Source: Streptomyces europaeiscabiei (GTDB taxonomy: Bacteria > Actinomycetota > Actinomycetes > Streptomycetales > Streptomycetaceae). From it: 64,000 nt of DNA. The DNA is taken from contig NZ_CP107841.1 of NCBI RefSeq assembly GCF_036346855.1, positions 806,001 to 870,000 of the forward strand. Reading direction: 5' to 3'. This document shows positions 35,187 to 46,390 of this stretch, piece by piece. Positions within the stretch are counted from its first letter, which is position 1. The number at the start of each line of letters is the position of its first letter. The position numbers were made by a program, and so were the translations under genes. A model generated the notes under the pieces. That model did not search any database. It was not told the DNA's origin and saw only the letters and a program-made list of their open reading frames with translations.

Positions 35187-37208
35187 TCAGGCGTCGAGGC
35201 GTACGACCCTGACGGCGCCGGCGGGTACGACGAGGTGGCCCGCCGCGCGTTCGCCGGTGAGGAGTTCGGTGCCGTCGGTGTCGAGCGGCACCTTCGTGTC
35301 GAGGGCGGTGTGGTTGATCGCGAAGAGGAAGTCGCCCGACTCCCCCGCTCGGCGGACCACTTCGACGTCGCGCGGCAGATCCGCGCGGGGCGCGATGCCC
35401 GCGTCGTCGGCGGCCCAGCCGAGGAGCACGTCGAGGCCGTGCGCGTCCAGGCGGGTCGACACGTACCAGGCGGAGCCCTCGCCGAGCCGGTGCCGGGTGA
35501 CGGCGGGCCGGTCGGCGGCGAGCCCGTCGGCGTACGTCCACACGGCCTCGGCACCGTGCGGCACCACGAACTCCGTCCACACGTCACCGGTCAGTTCGGA
35601 GCCGTCGGGCCCGGTGATCCGTACGTTCTCCCCGCCGAGCAGCGGCGAGAACTCCTCGACGGTCAGGCCGAGAACGTCCCGCAGGGCGCCGGGGTACGGG
35701 CCCTCGTGGACGGCGTCGTGCTCGTCGACGATCCCGGAGAAGTAGGAGACGACGAGGGTGCCGCCGTTGTCGACGTACTCCTTGAGGTTGTTCCCCGCGG
35801 CTTCGGTCATCAGGTACAGCGCCGGAACGACGACAAGGCGATAGGCCGACAAGTCGGCTTCCGGGTGGGCGAAGTCGACCGTGAGGTGGCGGTCGTAGAG
35901 GGCCTCGTAGAACGCGTCGGCGCGCTCGCGGGCCTCGTGGTCCTCGTTGGGGCGCCAGGCGAGGTTCTGCGCCCACCAGGACTGCCAGTCCCACAGGACG
36001 GCCACGTCGGCGACGGTCCGGCTGCCGCGGATCTGGCTGAGCGAGTCGAGGGAGGCACCCAGCTCGACGACCTCGCGCCACACCCGGGAGTCGGTGCCGG
36101 CCTGCGGCAGCATCGCCGAGTGGAACTTCTCGGCGCCGCGCCGGGACTGCCGCCACTGGAAGAACATGGCGCCGTCGGAACCGCGCGCCACATGGGCGAG
36201 GGAGTTGCGGGCCATCTGCCCGGGGGCCTTGGCAGGGTTGCGGGCCTGCCAGTTGACGCCCGAGGTGGAGTGCTCCAGGAGCAGCCAGGGGGCGCCGCCG
36301 CCCACCGAGCGGGTGAGGTCGGCGGCCATCGCGAGGTTCACGTGGGTGCGGCGGCCGTCGGTGATCAGATAGTGGTCGTTGGTGACGAGGTCGACCTCAC
36401 GGCCCCAGGCCCAGTAGTCGATGGAGTCGCACTGGCTGAGCGCGGTCATGAAGTTGGTGGTGACCGGGATGCCGGGTGCCAGTCGGTGCAGGATGTCCCG
36501 CTCGGCGACGAAGTTCTCGCGGATGGTGTCGTCGGCGAACCGCTTGTAGTCGAGTGTCTGTCCGGGGTTGCCGACCGTGGGGGCCACGCGCGGTGGGTTG
36601 ATCTGCGCGAAGTCCGTGTAGTGCTGGCCCCAGAAGGCCGTGCCCCAGGCCTCGTTGACCGCCTCGACCGTGCCGTACGACCGCTCCAGCCAGCGGCGGA
36701 AGTGGGCGGCGCAGGAGTCGCAGTAGCAGGCGGAGACGGGGACGCCGTACTCGTTGTGCACGTGCCACAGGGCGAGCGCCGGGTGGTCGGCGTAGCGCTC
36801 GGCGAGCTTGGTGGTGATGTGCGCGGCGGCGGCCCGGTAGTCGGCGTTGCTGTGGCAGATGGCGCCGCGTGAGCCGAACTCGTAGCGGGTGCCGTCGGCG
36901 GTCACGGGCAGCGCCTCGGGATGCTCGCGGTAGAACCAGACCGGCGGGACGACGGTGGGGGTGCCGAGGTCGACGCGGATGCCGTTCTCGTGCAGCAGGT
37001 CGAGCAGGCGGTCGAGCCAGGCGAAGTCGTACACCCCGCGCCCGGTCTCCAGCAGGGCCCAGGAGAAGATGCCGACACTCACCATCGTGACGCCGGCCTC
37101 GCGCATCAGCCGGACGTCCTCGTGCCAGACGGTTTCCGGCCACTGCTCGGGGTTGTAGTCCCCACCGAAGGCGAGCCTGGTGAGGCCCGTGGGGGTGGTC
37201 TCCGGCAT
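35187..37208 (-). CDS. Beta-galactosidase, GH42
   Basis: The 673-residue protein begins LAFGGDYNPEQWPETVWHED, diagnostic of GH42, and has the acid/base Glu153 in HVHNEYGVP, nucleophile Glu312 in LLLEHSTSG, and a zinc-binding cysteine set (Cys118 plus Cys161, Cys163, Cys166). A trimerisation domain (LVVVPALYLMTEAAGNNLKEY) and a C-terminal beta domain follow. There is no signal peptide, so it acts on galacto-oligosaccharides after import. It is divergent from the sugar ABC transporter across a regulatory region with a LacI-type operator, matching the gan operon logic of other Gram-positives. Confidence 0.93.
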   Translation of the reverse strand: MPETTPTGLTRLAFGGDYNPEQWPETVWHEDVRLMREAGVTMVSVGIFSWALLETGRGVYDFAWLDRLLDLLHENGIRVDLGTPTVVPPVWFYREHPEALPVTADGTRYEFGSRGAICHSNADYRAAAAHITTKLAERYADHPALALWHVHNEYGVPVSACYCDSCAAHFRRWLERSYGTVEAVNEAWGTAFWGQHYTDFAQINPPRVAPTVGNPGQTLDYKRFADDTIRENFVAERDILHRLAPGIPVTTNFMTALSQCDSIDYWAWGREVDLVTNDHYLITDGRRTHVNLAMAADLTRSVGGGAPWLLLEHSTSGVNWQARNPAKAPGQMARNSLAHVARGSDGAMFFQWRQSRRGAEKFHSAMLPQAGTDSRVWREVVELGASLDSLSQIRGSRTVADVAVLWDWQSWWAQNLAWRPNEDHEARERADAFYEALYDRHLTVDFAHPEADLSAYRLVVVPALYLMTEAAGNNLKEYVDNGGTLVVSYFSGIVDEHDAVHEGPYPGALRDVLGLTVEEFSPLLGGENVRITGPDGSELTGDVWTEFVVPHGAEAVWTYADGLAADRPAVTRHRLGEGSAWYVSTRLDAHGLDVLLGWAADDAGIAPRADLPRDVEVVRRAGESGDFLFAINHTALDTKVPLDTDGTELLTGERAAGHLVVPAGAVRVVRLDA

Positions 37209-37234
37209 GGATCTCTCCCGTTTGGTCGATCATC

Positions 37235-37248
37235 TGGGAACGTGCACA
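37235..37248. promoter_or_regulatory. Second, imperfect LacI-type site near the GH42 gene
   Basis: TGGGAACGTGCACA matches the perfect operator core TGTGAACGCTCACA at 11 of 14 positions and keeps the central CG. It lies about 30 bases upstream of the GH42 start, where binding would repress the leftward gene. Confidence 0.4.
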
Positions 37249-37295
37249 CACAATGGCGACGGTGCGAGCCCAACATAACCGCACAGCAACAACCA

Positions 37296-37324
37296 TTGAC
37301 AAGTGTCCGGGATGTTTCTCTACT
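37296..37324 (+). promoter_or_regulatory. Candidate promoter of the galactan transporter operon
   Basis: TTGACA (37296-37301) is a perfect -35 box, followed after 17 bases by TCTACT (37319-37324). The operator starts inside the -10 box. Confidence 0.55.
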
Positions 37325-37338
37325 GTGAACGCTCACAG
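37323..37338. promoter_or_regulatory. LacI-family operator on the divergent galactan promoter
   Basis: CTGTGAACGCTCACAG is a 16-bp palindrome with one central pair of changes and a central CG, typical of LacI/GalR operators. It overlaps the -10 and start-site region of the transporter promoter, 56 bases before the sugar-binding protein ATG. The obvious ligand is the LacI protein encoded at the end of the same operon. Confidence 0.8.
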
Positions 37339-37393
37339 AAGCATGACACGGTCTTCGCAGTGGGCGAGGACCCAGGTCAGGGGAGAAAGATCC

Positions 37394-38716
37394 ATGCCCA
37401 ACATCTCGAAGCACCGGCGCTTTGTGGCCACTACCGTCGCAGTCACGCTCGGCGCCACCACACTGGCCGCCTGTGGCGGGTCGTCCGACGACAGCGGGGA
37501 CCGGTCGGGGCCGGCGAAGCTGACGTACTGGACCTGGACGCCGGGCATGGACAAGGTCGTGGACCTGTGGAACAAGGGTCCCGGCAAGGAGCAGCAGATC
37601 ACCGTCACGGTGAAGAAGCAGGCCTCCGGCGACACCCTCGTCACCAAGATCCTCACCGCGCACAAGGCGGGCAAGGGCCCGGACCTGGTACAGGCCGAGT
37701 ACCAGGCGCTGCCGACGCTGGTCAGCAATGACGCGGTCGCCGACATCGCGAAGGAGGCGGGCGACGCGAAGAGCAAGTTCGCCGACGGTGTCTGGCAGCA
37801 GACCACGCTGGGCACGGACGCCGTGTACGCGATCCCGCAGGACATCGGGCCGATGATGTTCTACTACCGCGAGGACCTCTTCAAGAAGTACGACCTGACG
37901 GTTCCGAAGACCTGGGACGAGTTCGCCGAGACCGCGCGGAAGCTGAAGAAGGAAGACTCCGACGTCGACCTCACCACGTTCTCCGCCAGCGACTCCGGTC
38001 TCTTCGCCGGTCTCGCCCAGCAGGCGGGCGCCCGGTGGTGGACCACCGAGGGCCAGAAGTGGAAGGTCGGCATAGACGACCCGGCGACGCAGAAGGTCGC
38101 CGACTTCTGGGGCGGCCTGGTCGAGGAGGGCGCCGTCGACAACCAGCCGATGTACACCCCGGCCTGGAACAAGGCACTCAACACCGGCAAGCAGATCGCC
38201 TGGGTCAGCGCCGTGTGGGCGCCGGGCACACTGACCACCGCCGCGCCCGACACCGAGGGCAAGTGGAAGGTGGCGCCGCTGCCGCAGTGGTCCTCCTCCG
38301 AGAACACCACCGGCAGCTGGGGCGGTTCCTCGACCGCGGTGACCACGGACTCGGACGACAAGGGTGCCGCCGCGAAGTTCGCCGCCTGGCTGAACACGGA
38401 CCCTCAGGCGCTGACCGCGCTGGCCAAGGAGGGTGGCATCTACCCGGCCGCCACGACCGCGCAGACCAGTGGCGCGTTCACCGAACCGCCGGCCTTCTTC
38501 TCCAACCAGGCCGACTTCTACACCGTCGCCTCCGAGATCGCGAAGACGACGGCGCCCTCCGCGTGGGGCCCGAACGTGAACGTCGCCTACACCTCCTTCA
38601 AGGACGCCTTCGGCGCCGCCGCCAAGGACAAGTCGGACTTCGGCGCCGCCCTGAAGACCATGCAGGACGACACCGTCGCCGACATGAAGAAGCAGGGCTT
38701 CGAGGTCGCGGAGTGA
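37394..38716 (+). CDS. ABC transporter sugar-binding lipoprotein (galacto-oligosaccharides)
   Basis: The 440-residue protein has a lipoprotein signal with lipobox LAAC (Cys27), then the CUT1 extracellular solute-binding fold (KLTYWTWTPGMDKVVDLWN, GKGPDLVQAEYQALPTLVS, YAIPQDIGPMMFYYREDLF). It would capture sugars released by the secreted galactanase. The ATG at 37394 follows GGGGAGA. The first permease overlaps its stop (GTGA), and the upstream promoter has a LacI operator. Confidence 0.92.
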   Translation: MPNISKHRRFVATTVAVTLGATTLAACGGSSDDSGDRSGPAKLTYWTWTPGMDKVVDLWNKGPGKEQQITVTVKKQASGDTLVTKILTAHKAGKGPDLVQAEYQALPTLVSNDAVADIAKEAGDAKSKFADGVWQQTTLGTDAVYAIPQDIGPMMFYYREDLFKKYDLTVPKTWDEFAETARKLKKEDSDVDLTTFSASDSGLFAGLAQQAGARWWTTEGQKWKVGIDDPATQKVADFWGGLVEEGAVDNQPMYTPAWNKALNTGKQIAWVSAVWAPGTLTTAAPDTEGKWKVAPLPQWSSSENTTGSWGGSSTAVTTDSDDKGAAAKFAAWLNTDPQALTALAKEGGIYPAATTAQTSGAFTEPPAFFSNQADFYTVASEIAKTTAPSAWGPNVNVAYTSFKDAFGAAAKDKSDFGAALKTMQDDTVADMKKQGFEVAE

Positions 38717-39636
38717 CCAGCGCACGCCGGAGGTCGTACGGGGTCAGAACGGCCCCGTACGCCTTCCTCCTCCCCGCGACGATCCTGTTCGCCCTCTTCT
38801 TCGCGCTCCCGATCGGCTACGCGGTCTGGCTCAGCCTGCACAAGGTGCAGGTCAAGGGGCTGGGCCTCGGCTCGGGGGCGCGGAGCGAGGTGTGGGCGGG
38901 GTTCGAGAACTACACCGACGCCCTGACCGACTCCGAACTGCTCGACGGTGCCCTGCGCGTCCTCGGCTACGGCGCGATCGTGGTCCCGGTCATGCTCGGC
39001 CTGGCCCTCGTCTTCGCCCTCATGCTGGACAGCGACAAGGTCAGGCTCGCCCCCTTCACCCGGCTGGCGATCTTCCTGCCGTACGCCGTCCCGGGCGTCG
39101 TGGCGGCCCTGCTCTGGGGCTTCCTCTACCTCCCGGACGTCAGCCCCTTCTACTTCGTCCTGGAGAGACTGGGTCTCCCGCAGCCGGATCTGCTGGACGG
39201 CGGCGGCCTGTACGCGGCGCTGTCGAACATCGCGATCTGGGGCGGCACCGGCTTCAACATGATCGTCATCTACACCTCGCTGCAGGCGATCCCCGTCGAG
39301 GTGTACGAGGCGGCGAGGCTGGACGGCGCGACGCCACTGCAGATCGCGCTGCGGATCAAGATCCCGATGGTGGCGCCGTCCCTGGTGCTGACCTTCTTCT
39401 TCTCGATCATCGCCACGCTCCAGGTGTTCAGCGAGCCGACCACCCTCAAGCCCCTCACCAACTCGGTCTCCACGACGTGGAGTCCGCTGATGAAGGTGTA
39501 CCGGGACGCCTTCGGCGAGGGCGACATCTATTCGGCGGCCGCCGGCGCGGTGATCATCGCCGTGGCCACGCTGGTCCTCTCCTTCGGCTTCCTGAGAGCC
39601 GCGAACTCCCGTACCAAGCAGGAGGCAGCACGATGA
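38713..39636 (+). CDS. ABC sugar transporter permease 1 (MalF/GanP type)
   Basis: The 307-residue protein has six membrane helices (APYAFLLPATILFALFFALP first) and the EAA coupling loop EVYEAARLDGATPLQIALRIKIPMV (EAA---G---------I-LP pattern) that contacts the ATPase. No ATP-binding subunit is encoded nearby, so it probably uses the shared MsiK ATPase known from Streptomyces. The GTG overlaps the previous stop codon. Confidence 0.92.
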   Translation: MTSARRRSYGVRTAPYAFLLPATILFALFFALPIGYAVWLSLHKVQVKGLGLGSGARSEVWAGFENYTDALTDSELLDGALRVLGYGAIVVPVMLGLALVFALMLDSDKVRLAPFTRLAIFLPYAVPGVVAALLWGFLYLPDVSPFYFVLERLGLPQPDLLDGGGLYAALSNIAIWGGTGFNMIVIYTSLQAIPVEVYEAARLDGATPLQIALRIKIPMVAPSLVLTFFFSIIATLQVFSEPTTLKPLTNSVSTTWSPLMKVYRDAFGEGDIYSAAAGAVIIAVATLVLSFGFLRAANSRTKQEAAR

Positions 39637-40535
39637 GTTCTCTTGCCGTCAGCAAGACCGCCCCGGCGGGCACCACGCCGGGCACCGTCCAGGGCCCGCC
39701 GCTGCGCCGCCGGATCGCACTCGTCCCGACGCTCACCCTGCTGCTGGGCGCGGTCTACTGTCTGCTCCCCGTGGCCTGGGTGCTGATCGCGGCCACCAAG
39801 TCGGGCAGCGAACTGTTCTCCACCTTCACCTTCCTGCCGGGCAGCGGCTTCGCGGACAACCTGTCCGACCTGAACGCCTACCGCGACGGCATCTACTGGC
39901 AGTGGATGGGCAACTCCGCCCTGTACGCCGGCGTCGGCGCCCTCCTGTCGACGGCCGTCTCCGCGGTCAGCGGCTACGCGCTGGCGATCTACCGTTTCAA
40001 GGGCCGTGAGACCGTCTTCAACGTGCTGATGGCGGGCGTGCTGATGCCGCCGGTGATCCTCGCGATCCCGCAGTATCTGCTGATGGCGAAGGCCGACCTG
40101 GCGGACAGCTACTGGTCGGTGCTGCTGCCGCTGGTCCTCTCCCCGTACGGCGTGTACCTGTCCCGGATCTACGCCGCTGCCGCCGTCCCCTCCGACGTGG
40201 TCGAGGCGGGTCGGATGGACGGGGCGAGCGAGTGGCGGATCTTCACCGGGATCGCGCTGCCGATGATGGTGCCGGGCCTGGTGACGGTCTTCCTGTTCCA
40301 GTTCGTCGCCGTCTGGAACAACTTCCTGCTGCCGTACATCATGCTCAGCGACGACGAGAAGTTCCCGATCACCCTGGGCCTGTTCACACTCCTCGAACAG
40401 GGCGCGAACACTCCGGCGCTCTACACCCTGGTGATCACGGGTGCGCTGCTCGCGGTGATCCCGCTGATCGCGCTCTTCCTGGTCATCCAGCGGTTCTGGA
40501 GTCTGGATCTCCTCTCCGGAGCCGTAAAGTCATGA
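39633..40535 (+). CDS. ABC sugar transporter permease 2 (MalG/GanQ type)
   Basis: The 300-residue protein has six helices and the coupling loop VVEAGRMDGASEWRIFTGIALPMM, typical of the MalG partner. It forms the channel with the preceding permease. ATG 39633 overlaps the previous stop (ATGA), and its own stop is overlapped by the LacI gene start. Confidence 0.92.
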   Translation: MSSLAVSKTAPAGTTPGTVQGPPLRRRIALVPTLTLLLGAVYCLLPVAWVLIAATKSGSELFSTFTFLPGSGFADNLSDLNAYRDGIYWQWMGNSALYAGVGALLSTAVSAVSGYALAIYRFKGRETVFNVLMAGVLMPPVILAIPQYLLMAKADLADSYWSVLLPLVLSPYGVYLSRIYAAAAVPSDVVEAGRMDGASEWRIFTGIALPMMVPGLVTVFLFQFVAVWNNFLLPYIMLSDDEKFPITLGLFTLLEQGANTPALYTLVITGALLAVIPLIALFLVIQRFWSLDLLSGAVKS

Positions 40536-41563
40536 CCATGAGCAGCACGGGGGGCAGGCGCAAGCCGCCGACCATTCACGATGTGGCGCGCGAGGCGGGA
40601 GTCTCCCGGGGAACGGTCTCGCGCGTGCTCAACGGCGGTCACTACGTCAGCCCGACGGCCGCCGAGGCCGTCAACGCCGCGATCCGCAAGACGGGTTACG
40701 TCGTCAACCGGCACGCCCGCTCGCTGATCACGGGCCGCTCCGACTCGATCGGCTTCCTGCTCACGGAACCGCAGGAGAAGCTGTTCGAGGACCCCAACTT
40801 CAACGTCCTGCTGCGCGGTTGCACCCAGGCACTGGCCACGCACGACATCCCCCTGCTGCTGATGGTGGCCGGCACGGAGGACGAGCGGCGCCGGATCACG
40901 CGGTACATCACGGCGGGCCACGTCGACGGGGTGCTGCTGGTGTCCAGCCACTCCGGGAACCCGGTCGCCCAGGAACTCCGCGAGGCGGGCATTCCCCTCG
41001 TGCAGTGCGGCAAGCCCATGGCGCCCGGCTCCAAGGTGAGTTACGTGGCCGCCGACGACCGGGACGGTGCCCGCGACATGGTGCGCCATCTGCTGTCGCT
41101 GGGCCGCCGCCGCATCGGCGTCGTGACCGGTCCACTGGACACCCCCGGCGGTGTCGACCGCCTCGCCGGCTACAAGGAGGTGCTCGCCGAGGCGGGCGTC
41201 GAGATCGACGAACGGCTCATCGTCTCCGGCGACTACAGCCGGGCCAGCGGCGAGGCGGGCACCGAACGGCTGTTGGCCCAGGCACCCGACATGGACGCCG
41301 TGTTCGTGGCCTCCGACCTGATGGCGCAGGGCGCCCTGGCGGCGCTGCGCCGGGCGGGCCGCCGGGTCCCCGACGACGTGTCCGTGGGCGGCTTCGACGA
41401 CTCGGCCGCGGCGACGGAGGCCGTCCCCGCCCTCACCACCATCCGCCAGCCCTACGACCGCATCAGCAACGAGATGGTGCGGGTCCTGCTGGCCCAGATC
41501 GGCGGCGAGGACCCGGCGGCGGTGATCCTCCCGACGGAGCTGGTGCGGCGGGAGTCGACATGA
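40532..41563 (+). CDS. LacI-family repressor of the galactan locus
   Basis: The 343-residue protein has a helix-turn-helix (PTIHDVAREAGVSRGTVSRV), hinge helix (KTGYVVNRHARSLITGR) and a periplasmic-binding-like sensor core (SIGFLLTEP, GVLLVSSHSGNP, GRRRIGVVTGPLDT, AVFVASDLMAQGALAALRRAG, VSVGGFDDSAAA). It should repress the divergent galactan genes and be induced by galactose or galacto-oligosaccharide. The start is ATG 40532 (overlapping the permease stop) or 40538. Co-transcription with the transporter makes it autoregulated. Confidence 0.92.
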   Translation: MTMSSTGGRRKPPTIHDVAREAGVSRGTVSRVLNGGHYVSPTAAEAVNAAIRKTGYVVNRHARSLITGRSDSIGFLLTEPQEKLFEDPNFNVLLRGCTQALATHDIPLLLMVAGTEDERRRITRYITAGHVDGVLLVSSHSGNPVAQELREAGIPLVQCGKPMAPGSKVSYVAADDRDGARDMVRHLLSLGRRRIGVVTGPLDTPGGVDRLAGYKEVLAEAGVEIDERLIVSGDYSRASGEAGTERLLAQAPDMDAVFVASDLMAQGALAALRRAGRRVPDDVSVGGFDDSAAATEAVPALTTIRQPYDRISNEMVRVLLAQIGGEDPAAVILPTELVRREST

Positions 41564-41565
41564 GG

Positions 41566-41592
41566 GTCCGCCGCGCACGAGCGGCGGCGGAC
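41566..41592. terminator. Hairpin between convergent LacI and MFS genes
   Basis: GTCCGCCGC (41566-41574) pairs with GCGGCGGAC (41584-41592) around nine bases, directly between the two stop codons. Confidence 0.7.
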
Positions 41593-41593
41593 G

Positions 41594-43207
41594 TCAGCGG
41601 TTCGCGGGTACCCGTCGAGGCTTCTGCGTCTCTTCGGTGACCCGCGTTCCCGGATGCCGCAGCGCGCACAGGAAGGCGATGCCGAGCGCGATGGCCATCC
41701 CGTAGAACACCCACTGGTTGGCCTCGGCGAAGTCCATGCGGATGGCGTCCATCGAGTCACGCATCGCCGTGGCGACGGTGCCCTCGCCACTCGGCACCTG
41801 ACTGTCCGGGTTTCCGGTGACCGCTTCGGAGATGTCGCGGGCCGCCTCCCGCGCCTGGTCGTCCGGCACTCCCCTGGACCGCAGCGTCTCGACGATGTTG
41901 TCGGTGGTGACGTGCGTCAGAATCGTGCCGAACACCGCGAGGCCCACGGCCGCCGCGTAGTTGCGCACGGTCTGGGTGATGCCGGTGACCTCGCCGTACG
42001 AGGCGTTGAGAGAGCGGTTCACGGCGTCCGTCGAGGCGGGTGCGAGCAGGAGGCCGATACCGGCGCCCGCGAGGGCTGCGTAGGGCCACTGGTCGTGCAT
42101 CGAGAGGTCCGTCAGTTTGTTCGCCCACAGCGCGAAGCCGACCGCGCCGAGGGCCGTGCCCAGTTTCATGGCGGGCCGCGCGCCGCGGTTGTCGAGGATC
42201 CGGCCGCCCCACTGGGAGGCGAGTCCGAAGCCGATGAAGAAGTACAGCAGGAACAGCGCGGCCTGGTTGGGCGAGGCGCTGAGTGAGACCTGGGCGTACA
42301 CCGAGGCGAAGAAGAACACCGGGACGAAGGCGAGCATCGCGAAGAACAGGACGGCCGAGTCGACGCTGAACGCCTTGTCGCGGAAGACCTGGAGCTTGAT
42401 GAGGGGTTCGTCGACGCGGAGTTCGTAGGCGCAGAACAGCACGAGGACCGCGAGCCCGCCGATGATGCAGGCCCAGGTGGCGAAGCTGCTCCAGCCCCAG
42501 GCCGAGGCCTGTTGCAGGCCGAGCACGCTCAGGCCCATGCCGACGGCGACGAGGACGGCGCCGGGCAGGTCGAGGCGTTCACGGCGGGCCTGGTGGGGGA
42601 TGCGGGCGAGCGCGGTCAGGACGAGGGCGACGATCGCGACGGGCACGTTGATCCAGAAGATGGCGCGCCAGGTCCAGTCGGTGAGCCAGCCGCCGAGGAG
42701 CGGGCCGAGCGCGGTGAGGGCACCGGACAGGCCGAAGAACAGGGCGAGGGCCCGGCCACGTTTGTCGACCGGGAAGACGGCGACGACGACGGCGAGCGCG
42801 GCGGGGAACATCAGGGCGGCGCCCAGGCCCTGCGTGGCGCGGAACACGATCAGCCAGCCCAGGGCGAAGCTGTCGTCGGGGACACAGCCGCAGAGCACGG
42901 AGGAGACGACGAACAGCAGGGTGCCGATCACCATCATCCGGCGGTGCCCGAGAACGTCTGCGAGGCGGCCGCCGAGCGCGAAGAACGCGGCCAGGGCGAG
43001 CAGATAGGCGTTGACCACCCACTGCATGCCCGAGGAGGACAGGCCCAGCTCGTCCACGATGCTGGGGGCGGCGATGGCGACGATCGTCTGGTCGATGAAG
43101 GTCATCGAGACGGCGAACAGCATCGCCGCGAGAGCCATGGTCTGGTGGGGCGGTGCAAAGCCGGGGGCAGCCGGCCCGGGCCCGGATCTTTCCCTTGTGT
43201 CGGCCAT
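41594..43207 (-). CDS. MFS multidrug efflux transporter, DHA2 (14-helix) family
   Basis: The 537-residue protein has 14 predicted membrane helices and the DHA2 motifs: MTFIDQTIVAIAAPSIVDEL (motif D1), GGRLADVLGHRRMMVIG (motif A), LGAALMFPAALAVV (motif B) and LGPLLGGWLTD (motif C). It exports drugs or antibiotics with the proton gradient. A Ser/Gly/Glu-rich extracytoplasmic loop of about 45 residues precedes the last helix (VTGNPDSQVPSGEGTVATAM). I chose ATG 43207 because GGGGAGG precedes it. It is divergent from the VOC gene; no TetR or MarR regulator is adjacent. Confidence 0.9.
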   Translation of the reverse strand: MADTRERSGPGPAAPGFAPPHQTMALAAMLFAVSMTFIDQTIVAIAAPSIVDELGLSSSGMQWVVNAYLLALAAFFALGGRLADVLGHRRMMVIGTLLFVVSSVLCGCVPDDSFALGWLIVFRATQGLGAALMFPAALAVVVAVFPVDKRGRALALFFGLSGALTALGPLLGGWLTDWTWRAIFWINVPVAIVALVLTALARIPHQARRERLDLPGAVLVAVGMGLSVLGLQQASAWGWSSFATWACIIGGLAVLVLFCAYELRVDEPLIKLQVFRDKAFSVDSAVLFFAMLAFVPVFFFASVYAQVSLSASPNQAALFLLYFFIGFGLASQWGGRILDNRGARPAMKLGTALGAVGFALWANKLTDLSMHDQWPYAALAGAGIGLLLAPASTDAVNRSLNASYGEVTGITQTVRNYAAAVGLAVFGTILTHVTTDNIVETLRSRGVPDDQAREAARDISEAVTGNPDSQVPSGEGTVATAMRDSMDAIRMDFAEANQWVFYGMAIALGIAFLCALRHPGTRVTEETQKPRRVPANR

Positions 43208-43427
43208 GAGTGGAATCCTCCCCTCATCCGGCGCGTGGCGCATGCGCGGGAGGACCGCGTAAGAACCCAGAACTCCCGGTCATCACCCGAACGGTCGTCC
43301 GAGGATCGCGTCCCCACCGGGATCGGAGCGCCGACACGGGGTACTCGACGGGCACCGGCCCCGGATCCGGTTGGACACTGGAGTGCGGCCGGGGTGTGCC
43401 GGCGGACGAGACCAGGACGCGACTGCC

Positions 43428-44228
43428 ATGAACAGCGACAGCAAATTCGAGGGCTCGGAGAGCGTCGTCTCCAGCCATTCCGTCTTCGGGGCGCCCTGCT
43501 GGGTGAGCCTCACCAGCCGGGACCTGCCGGCCACGGAGAATTTCTACGCCGCCGTGCTGGGCTGGCGATGGCGTACCGCGAAGCTCGGCGACCACTTCCG
43601 GATCGCGCTGGCGGACGGGGTGCCGGTCGCCGGGATCGCCGGGGTGGCGTCCCTGTGGCAGATGGCGGTCGCCTGGACCCCCTACTTCGCCGTGTCCGAC
43701 GCGGACGCGGCGGCGTCCCGGGCCAGGGAGCGCGGCGGCACGGTCGCGGTCGGCCCCCTCTCCTTCCCACCCGGCCGGGCGGCCCTGCTGGCGGACCGCC
43801 ACGGAGCCTCTTTCGGGATCTGGGAGGGCACGCTCTTCACCGACTGGGAGACCTGGCGCAAGGCCGCCCCGGCCTTCATCCGCCTCCACACCCGCGACGC
43901 CTTCGACGCCGCGATCTTCTACGGCGAGGTCCTGGAGTGGGCCACCGAGAAGCCCGGCTGCTGCGAGGTCCACTACGAGGGGAACGAGGTCGTCCTGCGC
44001 AGCGAGGGCGAGGCCGTGGCCCGGATCACCTCCGGCGCGCTGGAAGCCGCGCCTGACCCCACGATCCGTCCGCACTGGCAGGTCCACTTCTCCGTCTCCG
44101 ACGTGGCGGCCCGCGTCGAGGCCGCCCAGCACCACGGCGGCACGATCCTCACGCACGACGCGCAGGAGGCGGTGCTCCGCGACCCGGACGGCGCCCAGTT
44201 CACGATCACTTCACGCACCGCGCGCTGA
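43428..44228 (+). CDS. Double VOC (glyoxalase-like) domain protein
   Basis: The 266-residue protein contains two VOC modules: residues about 20-135 (GAPCWVSLTSRDLPATENFYAAVLGW) and about 145-262 (AAPAFIRLHTRDAFDAAIFYGEVLEW). Each shows the beta-alpha-beta-beta-beta repeat with conserved D/E at the metal position in at least one copy. VOC proteins include glyoxalases, dioxygenases and antibiotic-binding resistance proteins. The adjacent efflux pump makes a drug-related role conceivable but not shown. Confidence 0.82.
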   Translation: MNSDSKFEGSESVVSSHSVFGAPCWVSLTSRDLPATENFYAAVLGWRWRTAKLGDHFRIALADGVPVAGIAGVASLWQMAVAWTPYFAVSDADAAASRARERGGTVAVGPLSFPPGRAALLADRHGASFGIWEGTLFTDWETWRKAAPAFIRLHTRDAFDAAIFYGEVLEWATEKPGCCEVHYEGNEVVLRSEGEAVARITSGALEAAPDPTIRPHWQVHFSVSDVAARVEAAQHHGGTILTHDAQEAVLRDPDGAQFTITSRTAR

Positions 44229-44238
44229 CCCGGCGACG

Positions 44239-44263
44239 CCCCGCCGACCGCACTCCGGCGGGG
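44239..44263. terminator. Hairpin between convergent VOC and glgX genes
   Basis: CCCCGCCG (44239-44246) pairs with CGGCGGGG (44256-44263) immediately before the glgX stop codon on the other strand. Confidence 0.7.
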
Positions 44264-46386
<2,123 letters not shown>

Positions 46387-46390
<4 letters not shown>

